A DNA stretch of 64,000 nt from Actinomadura rudentiformis (lineage in GTDB: Bacteria; Actinomycetota; Actinomycetes; Streptosporangiales; Streptosporangiaceae). Shown piece by piece: positions 9,411-17,822 of the stretch. The stretch is taken from assembly GCF_008923185.1 (NCBI RefSeq), contig NZ_WBMT01000001.1, positions 62,001 through 126,000 of the forward strand. Direction: 5' to 3'. The notes under the pieces were generated by a model that saw only the letters and a program-made list of their open reading frames with translations, did no database searches and was not told the DNA's origin. Position numbers and translations under genes: made by a program. Position 1 is the stretch's first letter; each line of letters opens with the position of its first letter.

Positions 9411-9878
9411 TCACGAAGGGGGCAGGAGCTTGTCCAGCAAGTCGGCCACGGTGATCGCGCCGATCATCGGTGGGTTCTTGCTCTTGCCGCCCTTGGATTC
9501 CACGACCGCGACCAGCGGGCTGTGGGCGCCGGCCATCAACGCGGCGATCTCGATGGCGGTGGCGTCGGCGTCGACCACCGGCAGCTGGCGGGGATCGTCG
9601 GGCAGCAGGTCTTTGACCTGGCGTCCGGCGAGTTTGGCGCACAGCTGGTCGGCGTGGCGTTCGCCGTAGACGTGCGCGAGGTTGGGGTCGTCCTGGACGT
9701 AGCGGGGGACGACGAATCGCAGGATCTGCGACCCGGGCAGCACCGCGACCGGGTGCTGGTCGGCGTCCACCACGATCAGGCCGGGTAGCCGCCGCTGTGC
9801 CAGCAGGCGGGCAGCGTCGGCAGCGTCGCTGTCGAGGCTGACGATAGGGAACTCCTGAGCCAGTTCATGAGCGAGCAC
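9411..9878 (-). CDS. CBS-domain pair protein
   Basis: A stand-alone 155-aa protein contains two CBS motifs. The first covers about residues 8-60 (FPIVSLDSDAADAARLLAQR, then GLIVVDADQHPVAVLPGSQI). The second covers about 85-150 (VKDLLPDDPRQLPVVDADAT, ending IGAITVADLLDKLL). Paired CBS motifs bind adenosyl nucleotides and regulate enzymes or transporters. It is divergent from the ArsB/NhaD-type permease, with 133 bp between start codons, so it may sense energy state for that transporter. GTG start with AGAGGTAG upstream. No transmembrane segment. Confidence 0.85.
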   Translation of the reverse strand: MLAHELAQEFPIVSLDSDAADAARLLAQRRLPGLIVVDADQHPVAVLPGSQILRFVVPRYVQDDPNLAHVYGERHADQLCAKLAGRQVKDLLPDDPRQLPVVDADATAIEIAALMAGAHSPLVAVVESKGGKSKNPPMIGAITVADLLDKLLPPS

Positions 9879-9942
9879 GGTCCGACGCTACCTCTGCCTG
9901 GATGGTGGCCGATACGGCGGGAACCGTTAGGGTGTCGTCAAA

Positions 9943-9968
9943 GGTGAGCCGGGAAGCCTGGTCGGCAG
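9943..9968 (+). promoter_or_regulatory. Conserved 5' leader element, copy 1 (before permease)
   Basis: GGTGA followed by GCCGGGAAGCCTGGTCGGCA and G recurs at 11657-11682 with one difference in 26 bases. Here GCCG can pair with CGGC, and the next bases form a second hairpin (GCAGCG 9965-9970 with CGCTGC 9985-9990). An AGGAGG ribosome site (9998-10003) and the ATG at 10012 follow. A TAGGGT (9928-9933) of -10 type sits 9 bp upstream, which would place the element at the very 5' end of the mRNA. It resembles a structured leader; a DNA operator is the alternative. Confidence 0.5.
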
Positions 9969-10011
9969 CGTTGTTCGTCGTTTCCGCTGCTTGTTCCAGG
10001 AGGCCCACCGG

Positions 10012-11289
10012 ATGGCTGCCGTCGCCGCAATTTCGATCTTCGTCGTCGCGTACGTGCTGATCGCGACCGAGAAGATCCACCGGACCGCGGTGGCCCTGGG
10101 CGGTGCGGCGCTGATGTTGCTGCTGCACATCACCGATGCCGAGGCCGCGTTCTTCTCCGAGGAGACCGGGGTCGACTGGAACGTCATCTTCCTGCTGCTG
10201 GGCATGATGGTGATCGTGTCGGTGCTGCGGCAGACCGGCATCTTCGAGTACGTGGCGATCTGGGCGGCCAAACGTTCGCGTGGCAAGCCCTACCGGCTGA
10301 TGGTGCTGCTGGTGGTGATCACCGCGGTGGCCTCGGCGTTGCTGGACAACGTCACCACCGTGCTGCTGATCGCCCCGGTGACCTTCCTGGTGTGCGAGCG
10401 GCTTGGTCTCAAGGTCGTGCCGTACTTGATCGCGGAGGTGATGGCTTCCAACATCGGCGGCGCGGCCACCCTGGTCGGCGACCCGCCCAACATCATCATC
10501 GCCAGCCGCGCCGACCTGTCCTTCAATGACTTCCTGGTGCACATGGCCCCGATGGTCGTGGTGCTGATGATCGTGTTCTGCCTGCTGTGCCGGTGGCTGT
10601 TCCGCGGCGCGTTCACCTATGACCCCGACCGGGTCGCCGAGGTGATGGAACTGGAGGAGAAGGAGGCCATCACCGACCGGCGGCTGCTGATCCAGTCCCT
10701 GGCCGTGCTGGGTCTGGTGGTGGCCGCGTTCGTGTTGCACCCGGTGCTGCACTACGAACCCGCCATCGTGGCGCTGCTGGGCGCCGGACTGCTGGTGGCC
10801 GCCACCAAGGTCACCACCGAACAGGCGCTGGAAGAGGTCGAATGGCCGACCCTGGTGTTCTTCGCCGGCCTGTTCGTCATGGTCGGCGCCCTGGTCGAAA
10901 CCGGCGTGATCGGCGACATCTCCAAGGCCGCCGCCGAGGCCACCGAAGGCCGTCTGGGCGCGGCGACCATGCTGTTGCTGTGGGCCTCGGCGGGCTTGTC
11001 GGCCATCGTCGACAACATCCCCTACGTGGCCACCATGAGCCCCATCGTCGGTGATCTGGCCACCCAGGCCGGTCCCGACGGGCAGGTGCTGTGGTGGGCC
11101 CTGGCCTTCGGCGCCGACCTGGGCGGCAACGCCACCGCCATCGGCGCCAGCGCCAATGTCGTCGTGCTGGGCATCGCCGCCCGCAACGGCCACCCCATCA
11201 GCTTCTGGACCTTCACCAAGTACGGCCTGATCGTCACCGTCATCACCATCGGCCTCACCGCCCCCTACCTGTGGCTGCGCTACCTGTAA
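10012..11289 (+). CDS. ArsB/NhaD-type (ion transporter superfamily) permease
   Basis: I chose the ATG eight bases after AGGAGG, giving a 425-aa protein starting [20 protein letters not shown]. About eleven hydrophobic helices are visible. The conserved inner repeats are present: [16 protein letters not shown] with [18 protein letters not shown] in the first half, and [14 protein letters not shown] with [18 protein letters not shown] in the second. These are hallmarks of the ArsB/NhaD/SLC13-like fold; the substrate (arsenite, Na+/H+ or an organic anion) cannot be told. Conserved Asp in both LDN and VDN motifs is intact. It is preceded by the conserved leader element and is divergent from a CBS protein that may regulate it. 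Confidence 0.9.
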   Translation: MAAVAAISIFVVAYVLIATEKIHRTAVALGGAALMLLLHITDAEAAFFSEETGVDWNVIFLLLGMMVIVSVLRQTGIFEYVAIWAAKRSRGKPYRLMVLLVVITAVASALLDNVTTVLLIAPVTFLVCERLGLKVVPYLIAEVMASNIGGAATLVGDPPNIIIASRADLSFNDFLVHMAPMVVVLMIVFCLLCRWLFRGAFTYDPDRVAEVMELEEKEAITDRRLLIQSLAVLGLVVAAFVLHPVLHYEPAIVALLGAGLLVAATKVTTEQALEEVEWPTLVFFAGLFVMVGALVETGVIGDISKAAAEATEGRLGAATMLLLWASAGLSAIVDNIPYVATMSPIVGDLATQAGPDGQVLWWALAFGADLGGNATAIGASANVVVLGIAARNGHPISFWTFTKYGLIVTVITIGLTAPYLWLRYL

Positions 11290-11656
11290 GGATGGAACCT
11301 CGATGAACAGGCCACCCTCGTAGGCACATTGGCGGAAATGGCCATCATCGTCCCCACTGGTGACACGGCTCGCCACCGATCCGGTGTGGCTGCTGCGGTG
11401 CATCGCTTGTCTGGGTCAACGTTCACGGCAAGGTGCCCAAATCAGTGCACCAGCTTCCTGGCTGAGCGGGCGAGCAGGTGGCCCGGTGCTACGGCGCCTG
11501 CCCTTCCGGCAAGACGTATGCCCAGGCCTTAGCTGGACGCCATGTGCTTGTCGGTCTTCCGCGATGGCTGCCTCCGTTCGCAGGGCGTGGTCAGAGATTT
11601 GGCACTGTTACGCCGTAGCTCGATCCGGGTTGAGGGGACTGGTTATTGTGTCTGGA
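11290..11656. other. No gene seen (367 bp); promoter at its end
   Basis: No convincing frame lies between the permease and the second leader element. The only usable signal is TATTGT (11644-11649), a possible -10 hexamer seven bases before leader copy 2, parallel to the layout of copy 1. Confidence 0.4.
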
Positions 11657-11682
11657 GGTGCGCCGGGAAGCCTGGTCGGCAG
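11657..11682 (+). promoter_or_regulatory. Conserved 5' leader element, copy 2 (before STAS gene)
   Basis: This copy matches copy 1 at 25 of 26 bases, including 21 consecutive identical ones. GCCG/CGGC can pair, and GCAG (11679-11682) can pair with CTGC (11691-11694), replacing the longer second hairpin of copy 1 while keeping its position. An AGGAGG (11709-11714) and GTG start at 11721 follow at nearly the same distance as in copy 1. The flanks outside the element differ, so the match is not simply a recent duplication of a larger block. Confidence 0.5.
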
Positions 11683-11720
11683 TGTTTGTTCTGCATGGCC
11701 GAGCAGGCAGGAGGATTCCG

Positions 11721-12119
11721 GTGGAGCCGCGCGACGAGGTCGAGACCGTATCGAGCCCGCTTCTGGCTGTCAGCACGGGGCTGCACGGCCCGTGCGTGAT
11801 TCTTCGGCTGGCGGGCGAAGTGACCGGCGGTACGGCTTTGCTGCTTCACGAGCACCTCGCTCAGGTGCTGGCGTTAGGAGGGCCGCCGCTCCTGGTCGTT
11901 GACATGGCGCAGGTGACCGTCCTGGACGGTCATGGCCTGGCTTTGCTGTCAGCCGCGGATCTGCGGGCTGTGAACGATCACGGCAGGATGGTCCTTGCTG
12001 AGGTGCCCAATGCTGTCAGCGGGGAGTTTCGTGCATTGACGACCCACAGATTCCGCTGCGCACCGTCCACGGCGGAGGCGATCGTCGCGCTCACTTCCGG
12101 CAGCTCCGCCTCACGTTGA
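11721..12119 (+). CDS. STAS-domain protein lacking the phosphorylatable serine
   Basis: A GTG six bases after AGGAGG starts a 132-aa protein with a single STAS domain (about 12-115: VILRLAGEVTGGTALLLHEH, LLVVDMAQVTVLDGHGLALL). Anti-sigma-factor antagonists normally carry D-S-x-G-L here, with the Ser phosphorylated by an RsbW-type kinase. This protein has D-G-H-G-L, so the usual phospho-site is absent. It may be a constitutively unphosphorylated antagonist, a decoy, or have another role. It shares its leader element with the upstream permease. Two other STAS genes and a SpoIIE phosphatase lie within 7 kb. Confidence 0.78.
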   Translation: MEPRDEVETVSSPLLAVSTGLHGPCVILRLAGEVTGGTALLLHEHLAQVLALGGPPLLVVDMAQVTVLDGHGLALLSAADLRAVNDHGRMVLAEVPNAVSGEFRALTTHRFRCAPSTAEAIVALTSGSSASR

Positions 12120-12218
12120 CGGGCGACATCGACGCGGACAAGACGGTCATGTAGTCGTACGGGCCCGCGCCGATCAAGGACCGGGTGTCGTGCGGCTACG
12201 TCATGGCCGGGGGTCGTG

Positions 12219-12478
12219 TCATCGCAGGTCGCTGCGGCGGGATACCTGCCATCCGCCGGTGAAAAGCGCGGCGGACAGGGCGATGGAGAGCCAGAGACCT
12301 GTGGGGGTTGGGGCCTTCGACCAGGGGATTGCGGCCGAGATACCAGTGCCAGGGCTTGAGGGAGGCGACCGGGTCGGACGTGGCCAGGTTCTGGATGAGA
12401 TAGCCGGTCACGGCGACCGCAGAGGCGACGGCAGGGCCGCGGCGGCCGGTGACGGCGCCGAACAAACTCGGCGCCGGA
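12219..12478 (-). pseudogene. ABC-2 type transporter permease, frameshifted C-terminal relic
   Basis: Minus-strand translation gives a permease end in two frames. The first part reads SLFGAVTGRRGPAVASAVAV, GYLIQNLA, then WHWYLGRNPLVEGPNP. After a one-base shift the tail continues TGLWLSIALSAALFTGGWQV and SRRSDLR stop. Both match the last two helices of ABC-2 export permeases (TGRRG, WYLG-NPL motifs). The first ~200 residues of such proteins and the partner ATPase are absent. It is a decayed fragment. Confidence 0.7.
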
Positions 12479-12652
12479 AGCTGCGGCGGACATCTGTCCC
12501 CTCCGAGAATCCACGAGACGCCGCCAGGTGAGCAATGCGCGACAAGAAACCCTTGGCCTAACCCTCCGCGCCCATCCCTCGGAGCGGGGCGGTCTTCTCG
12601 CGAATGCGTGCCCTGTCGCGGGCCCGTCCTACCCGGCGCTGCGCTCAGCATC

Positions 12653-13030
12653 TCAGTCGACGCTGCCGGGTGGGGGTTGTCGTGTCAGGGCGGCGGTAAG
12701 GGCGTCTTCGACGGTGGCGTGCACGCCGATGTGGGCGTTCAGCTGAGTGATGTTCAAGACCCGGGTGACCTGGGGGCCGGTTGAGGCCAGCCGGAGTGTG
12801 GCGTGGTGGGCGGTGGCGTGCAGGTGGGCGTTCACCAGCACCTGCAGGCCGGTGCTGTCGATCAGGCGCACCTCGGCCAGATCCAGCACCAGATGCTCGC
12901 CGGGAGTGCGGCGGGTCTGGTCCAGGTAGGCCGCCAGGTCTCCGGCCGAGCCCAGGTCGACGTTGCCGGCCACGACCACGACGGTGACGTGGCCGGGCAG
13001 GTGCTGGTGAGACATTCGCAGCTCGGACAC
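12653..13030 (-). CDS. STAS-domain anti-sigma factor antagonist
   Basis: A 125-aa single-domain STAS protein. The strand-helix core is visible (VTVVVVAGNVDLGSAGDLAA, LVLDLAEVRLIDSTGLQVLV), with the conserved D-S-T-G-L in which the Ser (about residue 63) is the expected phosphorylation site. Such proteins bind an anti-sigma kinase when unphosphorylated and so free a sigma factor. GTG start; an ATG five codons later is possible and neither has a strong ribosome site. It is on the minus strand, apart from the other STAS genes, so separate control is likely. Confidence 0.88.
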   Translation of the reverse strand: MSELRMSHQHLPGHVTVVVVAGNVDLGSAGDLAAYLDQTRRTPGEHLVLDLAEVRLIDSTGLQVLVNAHLHATAHHATLRLASTGPQVTRVLNITQLNAHIGVHATVEDALTAALTRQPPPGSVD

Positions 13031-13608
13031 GGCAGCGGGCCTTTCGCAAAGGGACGGCGGCGTTGAGGGAAATGACCCTGATCAGGGAAGCCCCTGAATG
13101 CGGATGTTGGGCGGACCGTGCCGACAGTGGCCTATTTATGTTCGTGCACCGGCGGAACCGCGTCACGGCAGTGGCCAGGTCGTTGCTCAGCCGCAACCAG
13201 GCGCACCAGCCGTGCTCGTTGCCAGATCGGCGGCGTACGCCGACATCCCTGTCTCCTGGCCGTACATGATGGTGGTGCAGAGCACCGGTTCACGTGCGTC
13301 GCCGGTTCCGCTCCCAGCCACGAGCTGTCATCGCCGATGTCCGGCGAGCGTTCCAGGCAAGCTTCGCCGCCGCCATACGAGGCGCTGGCCAGGAGTGCGT
13401 CCGATTGCGTTGGTTGGGGCAAGACGCGGTGACCCGCATCGGCTGGAGGCGCGGCCACCGCTCCACCGGACAGGCGAGCCACCTCAACACCGTGGCCGTC
13501 GGCGACGCTGCAGACACTTTTCGGGGTGAGGGGTGTTCGAGCTAGAGCACCGATGGGCGGCGACAACTCGGGCGCGGTCACCCGGACTGCTTCGCATGCG
13601 CGGAGGAG
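13031..13608. other. No gene seen (578 bp)
   Basis: I find no supported coding frame here. A small perfect repeat CCTTT-CGC-AAAGG near 13039 lies just upstream of the minus-strand STAS gene and may belong to its promoter. The remainder shows no recognisable relic or strong hairpin. Confidence 0.45.
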
Positions 13609-14007
13609 TCAGGCCGGTAGGGCGGCGATGATGGTGAGGTAGCGGTCCAGGCCGGTGCGGGCCAAGGTCTCGCGCAGGTGCTGGCGGGGGTTCAGCAGCA
13701 GCAGCCGTCCACCGATGGTGGTGATCTGTTTCCAGGCGCGGATGAGCAGGTTCAGGCCGGAGGAGTCACACAAGAGCAGGTCGGTCAGATCCAGCGCGAC
13801 CTGTGGCGGTATGGCCTGCTGGGCCGCGGTGCGCATGGTGTCGTTCACGTGCCGGTGGAGGAACGGCGTGGTGGCGATGTCCAGCTCTCCGCGCAGCCCT
13901 AGTACCGTCCAGCCGTGGCGGTGACCGACGTCCACGTGCAGCCCCTCAGCTGGCCGCGGTGGCGGGATCGACGGGGTCGATGCGGCGGGATCGGCGGTGT
14001 GCGCCAT
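13609..14007 (-). CDS. STAS-domain anti-sigma factor antagonist
   Basis: I start at the ATG giving MAHTADPAASTPSIPPPRPA, a 132-aa protein; longer readings add only low-complexity sequence. After a Pro-rich N-terminal tail (~25 residues) comes one STAS domain: TVLGLRGELDIATTPFLHRH, then VALDLTDLLLCDSSGLNLLI with the conserved D-S-S-G-L phospho-site. The C-terminal RLLLLNPRQHLRETLARTGL is typical of the RsbV group. It is probably part of the same partner-switching network as the nearby STAS and SpoIIE phosphatase genes. No kinase gene adjoins it. Confidence 0.87.
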   Translation of the reverse strand: MAHTADPAASTPSIPPPRPAEGLHVDVGHRHGWTVLGLRGELDIATTPFLHRHVNDTMRTAAQQAIPPQVALDLTDLLLCDSSGLNLLIRAWKQITTIGGRLLLLNPRQHLRETLARTGLDRYLTIIAALPA

Positions 14008-14244
14008 GGAGCGGCTTTTCCCGGCGATCTGCGGTGCAAACCCCATCGTTCGTGCAGGAAGCGCCGTGCTTGGGATGTTGATTCCATCTGGTGGTCCACC
14101 GGCGGCTGCTGGGACGGTCCCCGGTGCAGTCGCCGCGCACCGCCGAGGCCTCAAGAACCCCCGCTGCAGGCACGGTCGGCGTGCCCGGTCCCGATCATGG
14201 TGACTCCCAGAAGGTCGCTACGCAGCCGGCCTGACAGCAACCGG

Positions 14245-14518
14245 TTCGCTTGGGGTGCATCGATGGTGGTGATGCAGCGCGGGTGCTCGTTGAGCCTGGC
14301 CTCGTGTGTCCGCCAGTCGACGCTCCACCAGACCCTGGACGTCGGTGAGCGGGACGCCGTATTGCCGGCCGGGATGGACCGGGGGCGAAGGAGGGCAGAG
14401 GGGTGGGTTGATCGGCGGGGCAGCTCGTTCGCCCAGCGGGTACGGCCCAGCTGGTCGTGGAGGTCGTGGGTCTGCGGGATGTCAATGGTGAGGGGCGGAT
14501 CTCGGCGTGATCTGCCAT
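14245..14518 (-). pseudogene. Epoxide hydrolase, N-terminal frameshifted relic
   Basis: On the minus strand MADHAEIR is followed, after a one-base shift, by PLTIDIPQTHDLHDQLGRTR and WANELP. After another shift comes WRTHEARLNEHPRCITTID. These align with the N-terminus of the intact epoxide hydrolase at 20.3-21.5 kb ([46 protein letters not shown]). The catalytic domain is absent, so it is a dead paralogue. It ends just upstream of the histidine kinase gene. Confidence 0.72.
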
Positions 14519-14648
14519 GCGGATCACCCTTCTGCGCGGCCAGGGCCGCCCACCAGCGCACCGTGCACCAGTCCAGATGCGTGATGAACGCCCGATTTGT
14601 CCTATGTGCGTATCCTTCGGATGCATTTCGCAGGTAAAAGGGAGCAGG

Positions 14649-16628
14649 ATGGCATCGAAGCCGCAGGTCGCGTGGGCGCTCGTGGTGGGCTCCCTGGTCG
14701 CCCTGCTCGCTGCGCGGGTGGGGTTCCTCTTCCACCCGGAGGTGGCGTCCCAGGGCGTCAGGGCTATCGCGATCATGCTTATTCTTGCGCTGTTCGCGGT
14801 GCACGCCCTCGTCCTTCTGCGCCCGCAGCGGCGCTGGTCGGTATCCGTCGAGGCGGTGCTGACCTTCGCCCCCTACCTCGTCGTCGGCCAGGCGTGGGGC
14901 CCGGTCGCCGGGCTGCTGGGCTCGGCGGTCCTGCTGTTGTGGGCCGCGCCCGCGTCCTGGCTTGCGTGCGCTCTGGTGATCGGCGGCGACACGGTCATCG
15001 CGGCCCTGGTCTTCGGGGACACCGCCCTCGCCGCCCTCGCCGGCCGGCTGGTGATCGATGTGAACGTCGCGATCATTCTCTTCGCCGTCATACGGCTCGC
15101 CCAACGCGTTCAGCAGGCGCATGCGTACCGGCGGGAGCTCGCCGCGCTCGCCGTCGAGCACGACCGCCTGGGCACCGCCCGGAGCCTGCGGTCGACCATC
15201 GGGACCGAGATTTCCGCCATCATCGGCATTGCCCGGCGACTGGCACCTGACACCGGCCCCGTCCCTTGGGACGCGAAGGTGGCCGAGATCGCCGAGCGCG
15301 GCCGGAGGGCCCTGACGGCCGCACGCCGGATCGCCGACGGCCACCGGCGGATGCCCCGGATCTCCGACGGCGGTGCGCCGGTTCCGGACGAGTTCGCGTT
15401 CGCCTGGTGGAGCTCCGTGGTCATCGTGATCGACTATTCGGCCGTCGCGCTCTCCAACATGGCCTACGAGCGCACGCAGGACGCGCGCGGATGGGCCCTG
15501 ACGATCGCGATCATGGTCGTGGCCGGCGGCCTGCAGCTCTACCACGGTGCTCCGCGCCGCGGCGGGGCCACTCCGCGCGGCTGGCCGTTGACGCTGTGCG
15601 CCCAACTAGCGCTCCTGTCCTGGGGCGTGCACCTGCACGGGGCGCTGATGGCGCCGCCGCTGCTCCTCACCGTCGGCGCCGCCACCCTACGGGTTCGGCC
15701 GGGATGGTTGCCGGCCGCCGCGGCCGCCGGCTTCCTGCTGGTCATCGCCGGTCCGGACGAGACCGCCGCACTCCCGTACTGGTTCGCCGGCCTCGTCACA
15801 GCGATGATCGCCGTCTACGCGCTCTGCCGCCTGCCCGAGGTCACCCAAAGGCTCAACGAGACCAGGAACGAGCTGGCCCGGACCGCAGTGGCCCAGGCTC
15901 GTACGCAGGTCTCCCGCGACGTCCACGACCTGCTCGGATCGGGCCTGTCGGCGATCGTGCTCAAGGGCGAGCTCGCCGGCCGCCTCCTGCCCGCGGATCC
16001 GGCCAGGGCGCTCGGCGAGGTGCGCGATCTCCAGCGGATCGCTGAACGCACCCTCGGCGAGGTGCGCTCGATCACCGGCGTCCCGGCCGGCCTCACTCTC
16101 GCCGACGAGCTGGCCTCCGCCCGCGTCCTGCTCGAGGCCGCCGGGGTCCGCTTCTCGGCCGAGGCCGCGGTGCCGGATCTGGCGCCCGCAGCGAACGGGC
16201 TGGTGGCCACCATCGTGCGCGAGGCCGTCACCAACGTCGTCCGCCACTCCTCCGCCCGCCACTGTCACATCACCTGCACGGTGAGGGACGGCTGGGTAAG
16301 GCTCCGCGTTACCAACGACGGGTTGATTGGCCGCGTCGGCCTGTCCACACGTCACCTGCCCGGGCTGCGACTCCAGGATGCCTGTCACGTGGCTGCGTCT
16401 GCCCATGCGAAAGCGGCACCCGCCCCGTTCACCACCCATCTGGGGATCGGGCCGGGCGACCTGGCCACGCATCTGGGGATTGGGCCGGGTGACTTGGCCG
16501 GGCGGCGGGGAACCGGTCTGGGCAACCTCGCCGCGCGCGCCACGGAGGCGGGGGGCGAGCTGATCGTTCACACTGGCGCGGACCTGTTCACGCTCACCGC
16601 GCAGGTGCCCGCGGGCTGGAGCGGCTGA
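14649..16628 (+). CDS. DesK-type sensor histidine kinase with duplicated modules
   Basis: The 659-aa protein starts at the ATG after GGGAGCAGG. It has two halves: five hydrophobic segments (~8-160), then a degenerate HisKA_3-like dimerisation segment (ARSLRSTIGTEISAI near 180, with no His at the usual place), then six more membrane segments (~255-400). The working HisKA_3 box follows (SRDVHDLLGSGLSAI, His near 426) and an HATPase domain (REAVTNVVRHSSARHC). Between the N box and the glycine box sits an insert made of two 11-residue repeats. It phosphorylates a NarL-type regulator; the partner is probably the convergent regulator gene that follows. The signal is unknown, possibly membrane state as for DesK. 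Confidence 0.88.
   Translation: MASKPQVAWALVVGSLVALLAARVGFLFHPEVASQGVRAIAIMLILALFAVHALVLLRPQRRWSVSVEAVLTFAPYLVVGQAWGPVAGLLGSAVLLLWAAPASWLACALVIGGDTVIAALVFGDTALAALAGRLVIDVNVAIILFAVIRLAQRVQQAHAYRRELAALAVEHDRLGTARSLRSTIGTEISAIIGIARRLAPDTGPVPWDAKVAEIAERGRRALTAARRIADGHRRMPRISDGGAPVPDEFAFAWWSSVVIVIDYSAVALSNMAYERTQDARGWALTIAIMVVAGGLQLYHGAPRRGGATPRGWPLTLCAQLALLSWGVHLHGALMAPPLLLTVGAATLRVRPGWLPAAAAAGFLLVIAGPDETAALPYWFAGLVTAMIAVYALCRLPEVTQRLNETRNELARTAVAQARTQVSRDVHDLLGSGLSAIVLKGELAGRLLPADPARALGEVRDLQRIAERTLGEVRSITGVPAGLTLADELASARVLLEAAGVRFSAEAAVPDLAPAANGLVATIVREAVTNVVRHSSARHCHITCTVRDGWVRLRVTNDGLIGRVGLSTRHLPGLRLQDACHVAASAHAKAAPAPFTTHLGIGPGDLATHLGIGPGDLAGRRGTGLGNLAARATEAGGELIVHTGADLFTLTAQVPAGWSG
16434..16499 (+). 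repeat. Two 33-bp tandem repeats inside the kinase ATP-binding domain
   Basis: Two in-frame 33-bp units encode THLGIGPGDLA twice. They are immediately followed by GRRGTGLGNLA, the genuine glycine box, which they resemble. The array therefore looks like an amplified copy of the ATP-lid motif inside the domain. The two units differ at a few, mostly synonymous, positions. Confidence 0.75.
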
Positions 16629-16651
16629 GCTCTCCATCCCGGATACCGCCG

Positions 16652-17257
16652 TCAGAGCCAGCCGGCCTCGGTAGCGATGCGGACGGCGTCCATCCGGTTA
16701 CGGGCGTCGAGCTTGGTCACGGCCGAGGCGAGGTAGTTGCGTACCGTGCCATAGGACAGGTGAAGCCGCGCCGCCACCTCGCGAGGCGTCGCGCCCCTGG
16801 CGGTCAGGCGCAGGACCTCCGCCTCCCGCTCCGTGAGGGGACTGCCCTCGTCCGTCAGGGCGGCGTACGCAAGATGCGGGTCGATGAGGCGCCCTCCCTT
16901 GGCGACGGTACGGATCGCGTTCGACAACTCGCGCGGGCCGGTGTCTTTGAGCATGAAACCGGCCACCTGCGCGCGCATCCCGCGCCGCAGATTGGCCGGC
17001 CGGCCCACCGCCGTCAGGATCAGCGCCTTGCACGAGGGGAGCCGTTCGTAAAGCTCCGCAGCCGCGTCCAGCCCGTCCATTTCCGGCATCTCGATATCGA
17101 TGACCGCCACATCAGGCCGGTGTTCCAGCGCGGCGGGCACGATCGAGTCGCCCCGCTCGACCTCGGCGACCACCTTGATGTCGTCCTCCAGCCCGAGCAG
17201 ACCGGCCAGGGCCTCCCGGAGGATGCGCACGTCCTCAGCTAGCAACACTCGAATCAT
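16652..17257 (-). CDS. NarL/LuxR-family response regulator (DesR-like)
   Basis: A 201-aa regulator. The receiver domain (~1-120) has acidic residues E8-D9, the phospho-acceptor D54 in VIDIEMPE, T83 in ILTAVG and K105 in MLKDTG. The C-terminal LuxR-type HTH (~135-200) reads LTEREAEVLRLTARGATPRE followed by LHLSYGTVRNYLASAVTKLD. It converges on the sensor kinase gene with a 23-bp gap, an unusual arrangement for a DesK/DesR-like pair, but proximity and family match make them likely partners. ATG start. Confidence 0.92.
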   Translation of the reverse strand: MIRVLLAEDVRILREALAGLLGLEDDIKVVAEVERGDSIVPAALEHRPDVAVIDIEMPEMDGLDAAAELYERLPSCKALILTAVGRPANLRRGMRAQVAGFMLKDTGPRELSNAIRTVAKGGRLIDPHLAYAALTDEGSPLTEREAEVLRLTARGATPREVAARLHLSYGTVRNYLASAVTKLDARNRMDAVRIATEAGWL

Positions 17258-17415
17258 TCCGGCCCCCTCACATCAGCGTATAGGTCTGCATCGCCGCACG
17301 TTTCACCGTCGCATCACCGGCCGCAGCAACACCCGTCGTTCAGAAGCGGAAGCGACGTCGTATGGTCGTGCACCGGCCGGAGGAGCGGGTTTTGGAGGGG
17401 GCCCGACCTGGATCC

Positions 17416-17604
17416 GAGCGGCTGATCATCGGCGCGGCGGCGTTCGGCACCGCTTCGGCGCCGGCTGCGTATTCCACCAGTGCAGAGATGCTCATCGTCG
17501 CCCGCGCCGTACTCGGCATGGCCGGTGCGACGCTGATGCCTTCCACGCTGTCGCTGATGTTCGTCGACCTGCGGCAGCGCGAGATCGCGATCGGCGTCTG
17601 TCGA
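17416..17604 (+). pseudogene. DHA2-type MFS transporter, internal fragment
   Basis: The segment RLIIGAAAFGTASAPAAYST, SAEMLIVARAVLGMAGATLM and PSTLSLMFVDLRQREIAIGV matches helices 3-4 and motif C region of EmrB/QacA-like 14-helix drug exporters. Nothing of the remaining ~430 residues is present; the frame continues into unrelated sequence. It is a relic, possibly left by deletion between the response regulator and the phosphatase gene. Confidence 0.75.
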
Positions 17605-17822
17605 TCTCGCGGCGTGCCACTAAGGCTGACGAACGGGAGCGTCTGGGCCCTGGATACTGGTGGTGTGCTGGGTATCCGCATGACAAGAGCGTGCCGGGTG
17701 CGAGATATAGGGTGGTTGTGACATTCCTTTTGGGCTTTTCGTATTTGTCTGCCAAGAAGCAGATCCCGAGCCTTCGAGGCTGAGGTCAACGGGCGGGCGC
17801 GGGCCGTCCCTGTCTGAACAGG

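Noticed and set aside
9943..9968. Leader element as a cobalamin riboswitch (GGGAAGCC-like core)
   Set aside because: The conserved GCCACTG box and the rest of the cobalamin core are absent, and the element is too short.
9865..11403. 512-codon minus-strand frame opposite the permease
   Set aside because: His/Gln/Asp-rich antisense translation of membrane-helix codons; permease motifs on the plus strand are decisive.
14151..16637. Long minus-strand frames opposite the histidine kinase
   Set aside because: Antisense shadows; only the segment at 14245-14518 contains a genuine (relic) gene.
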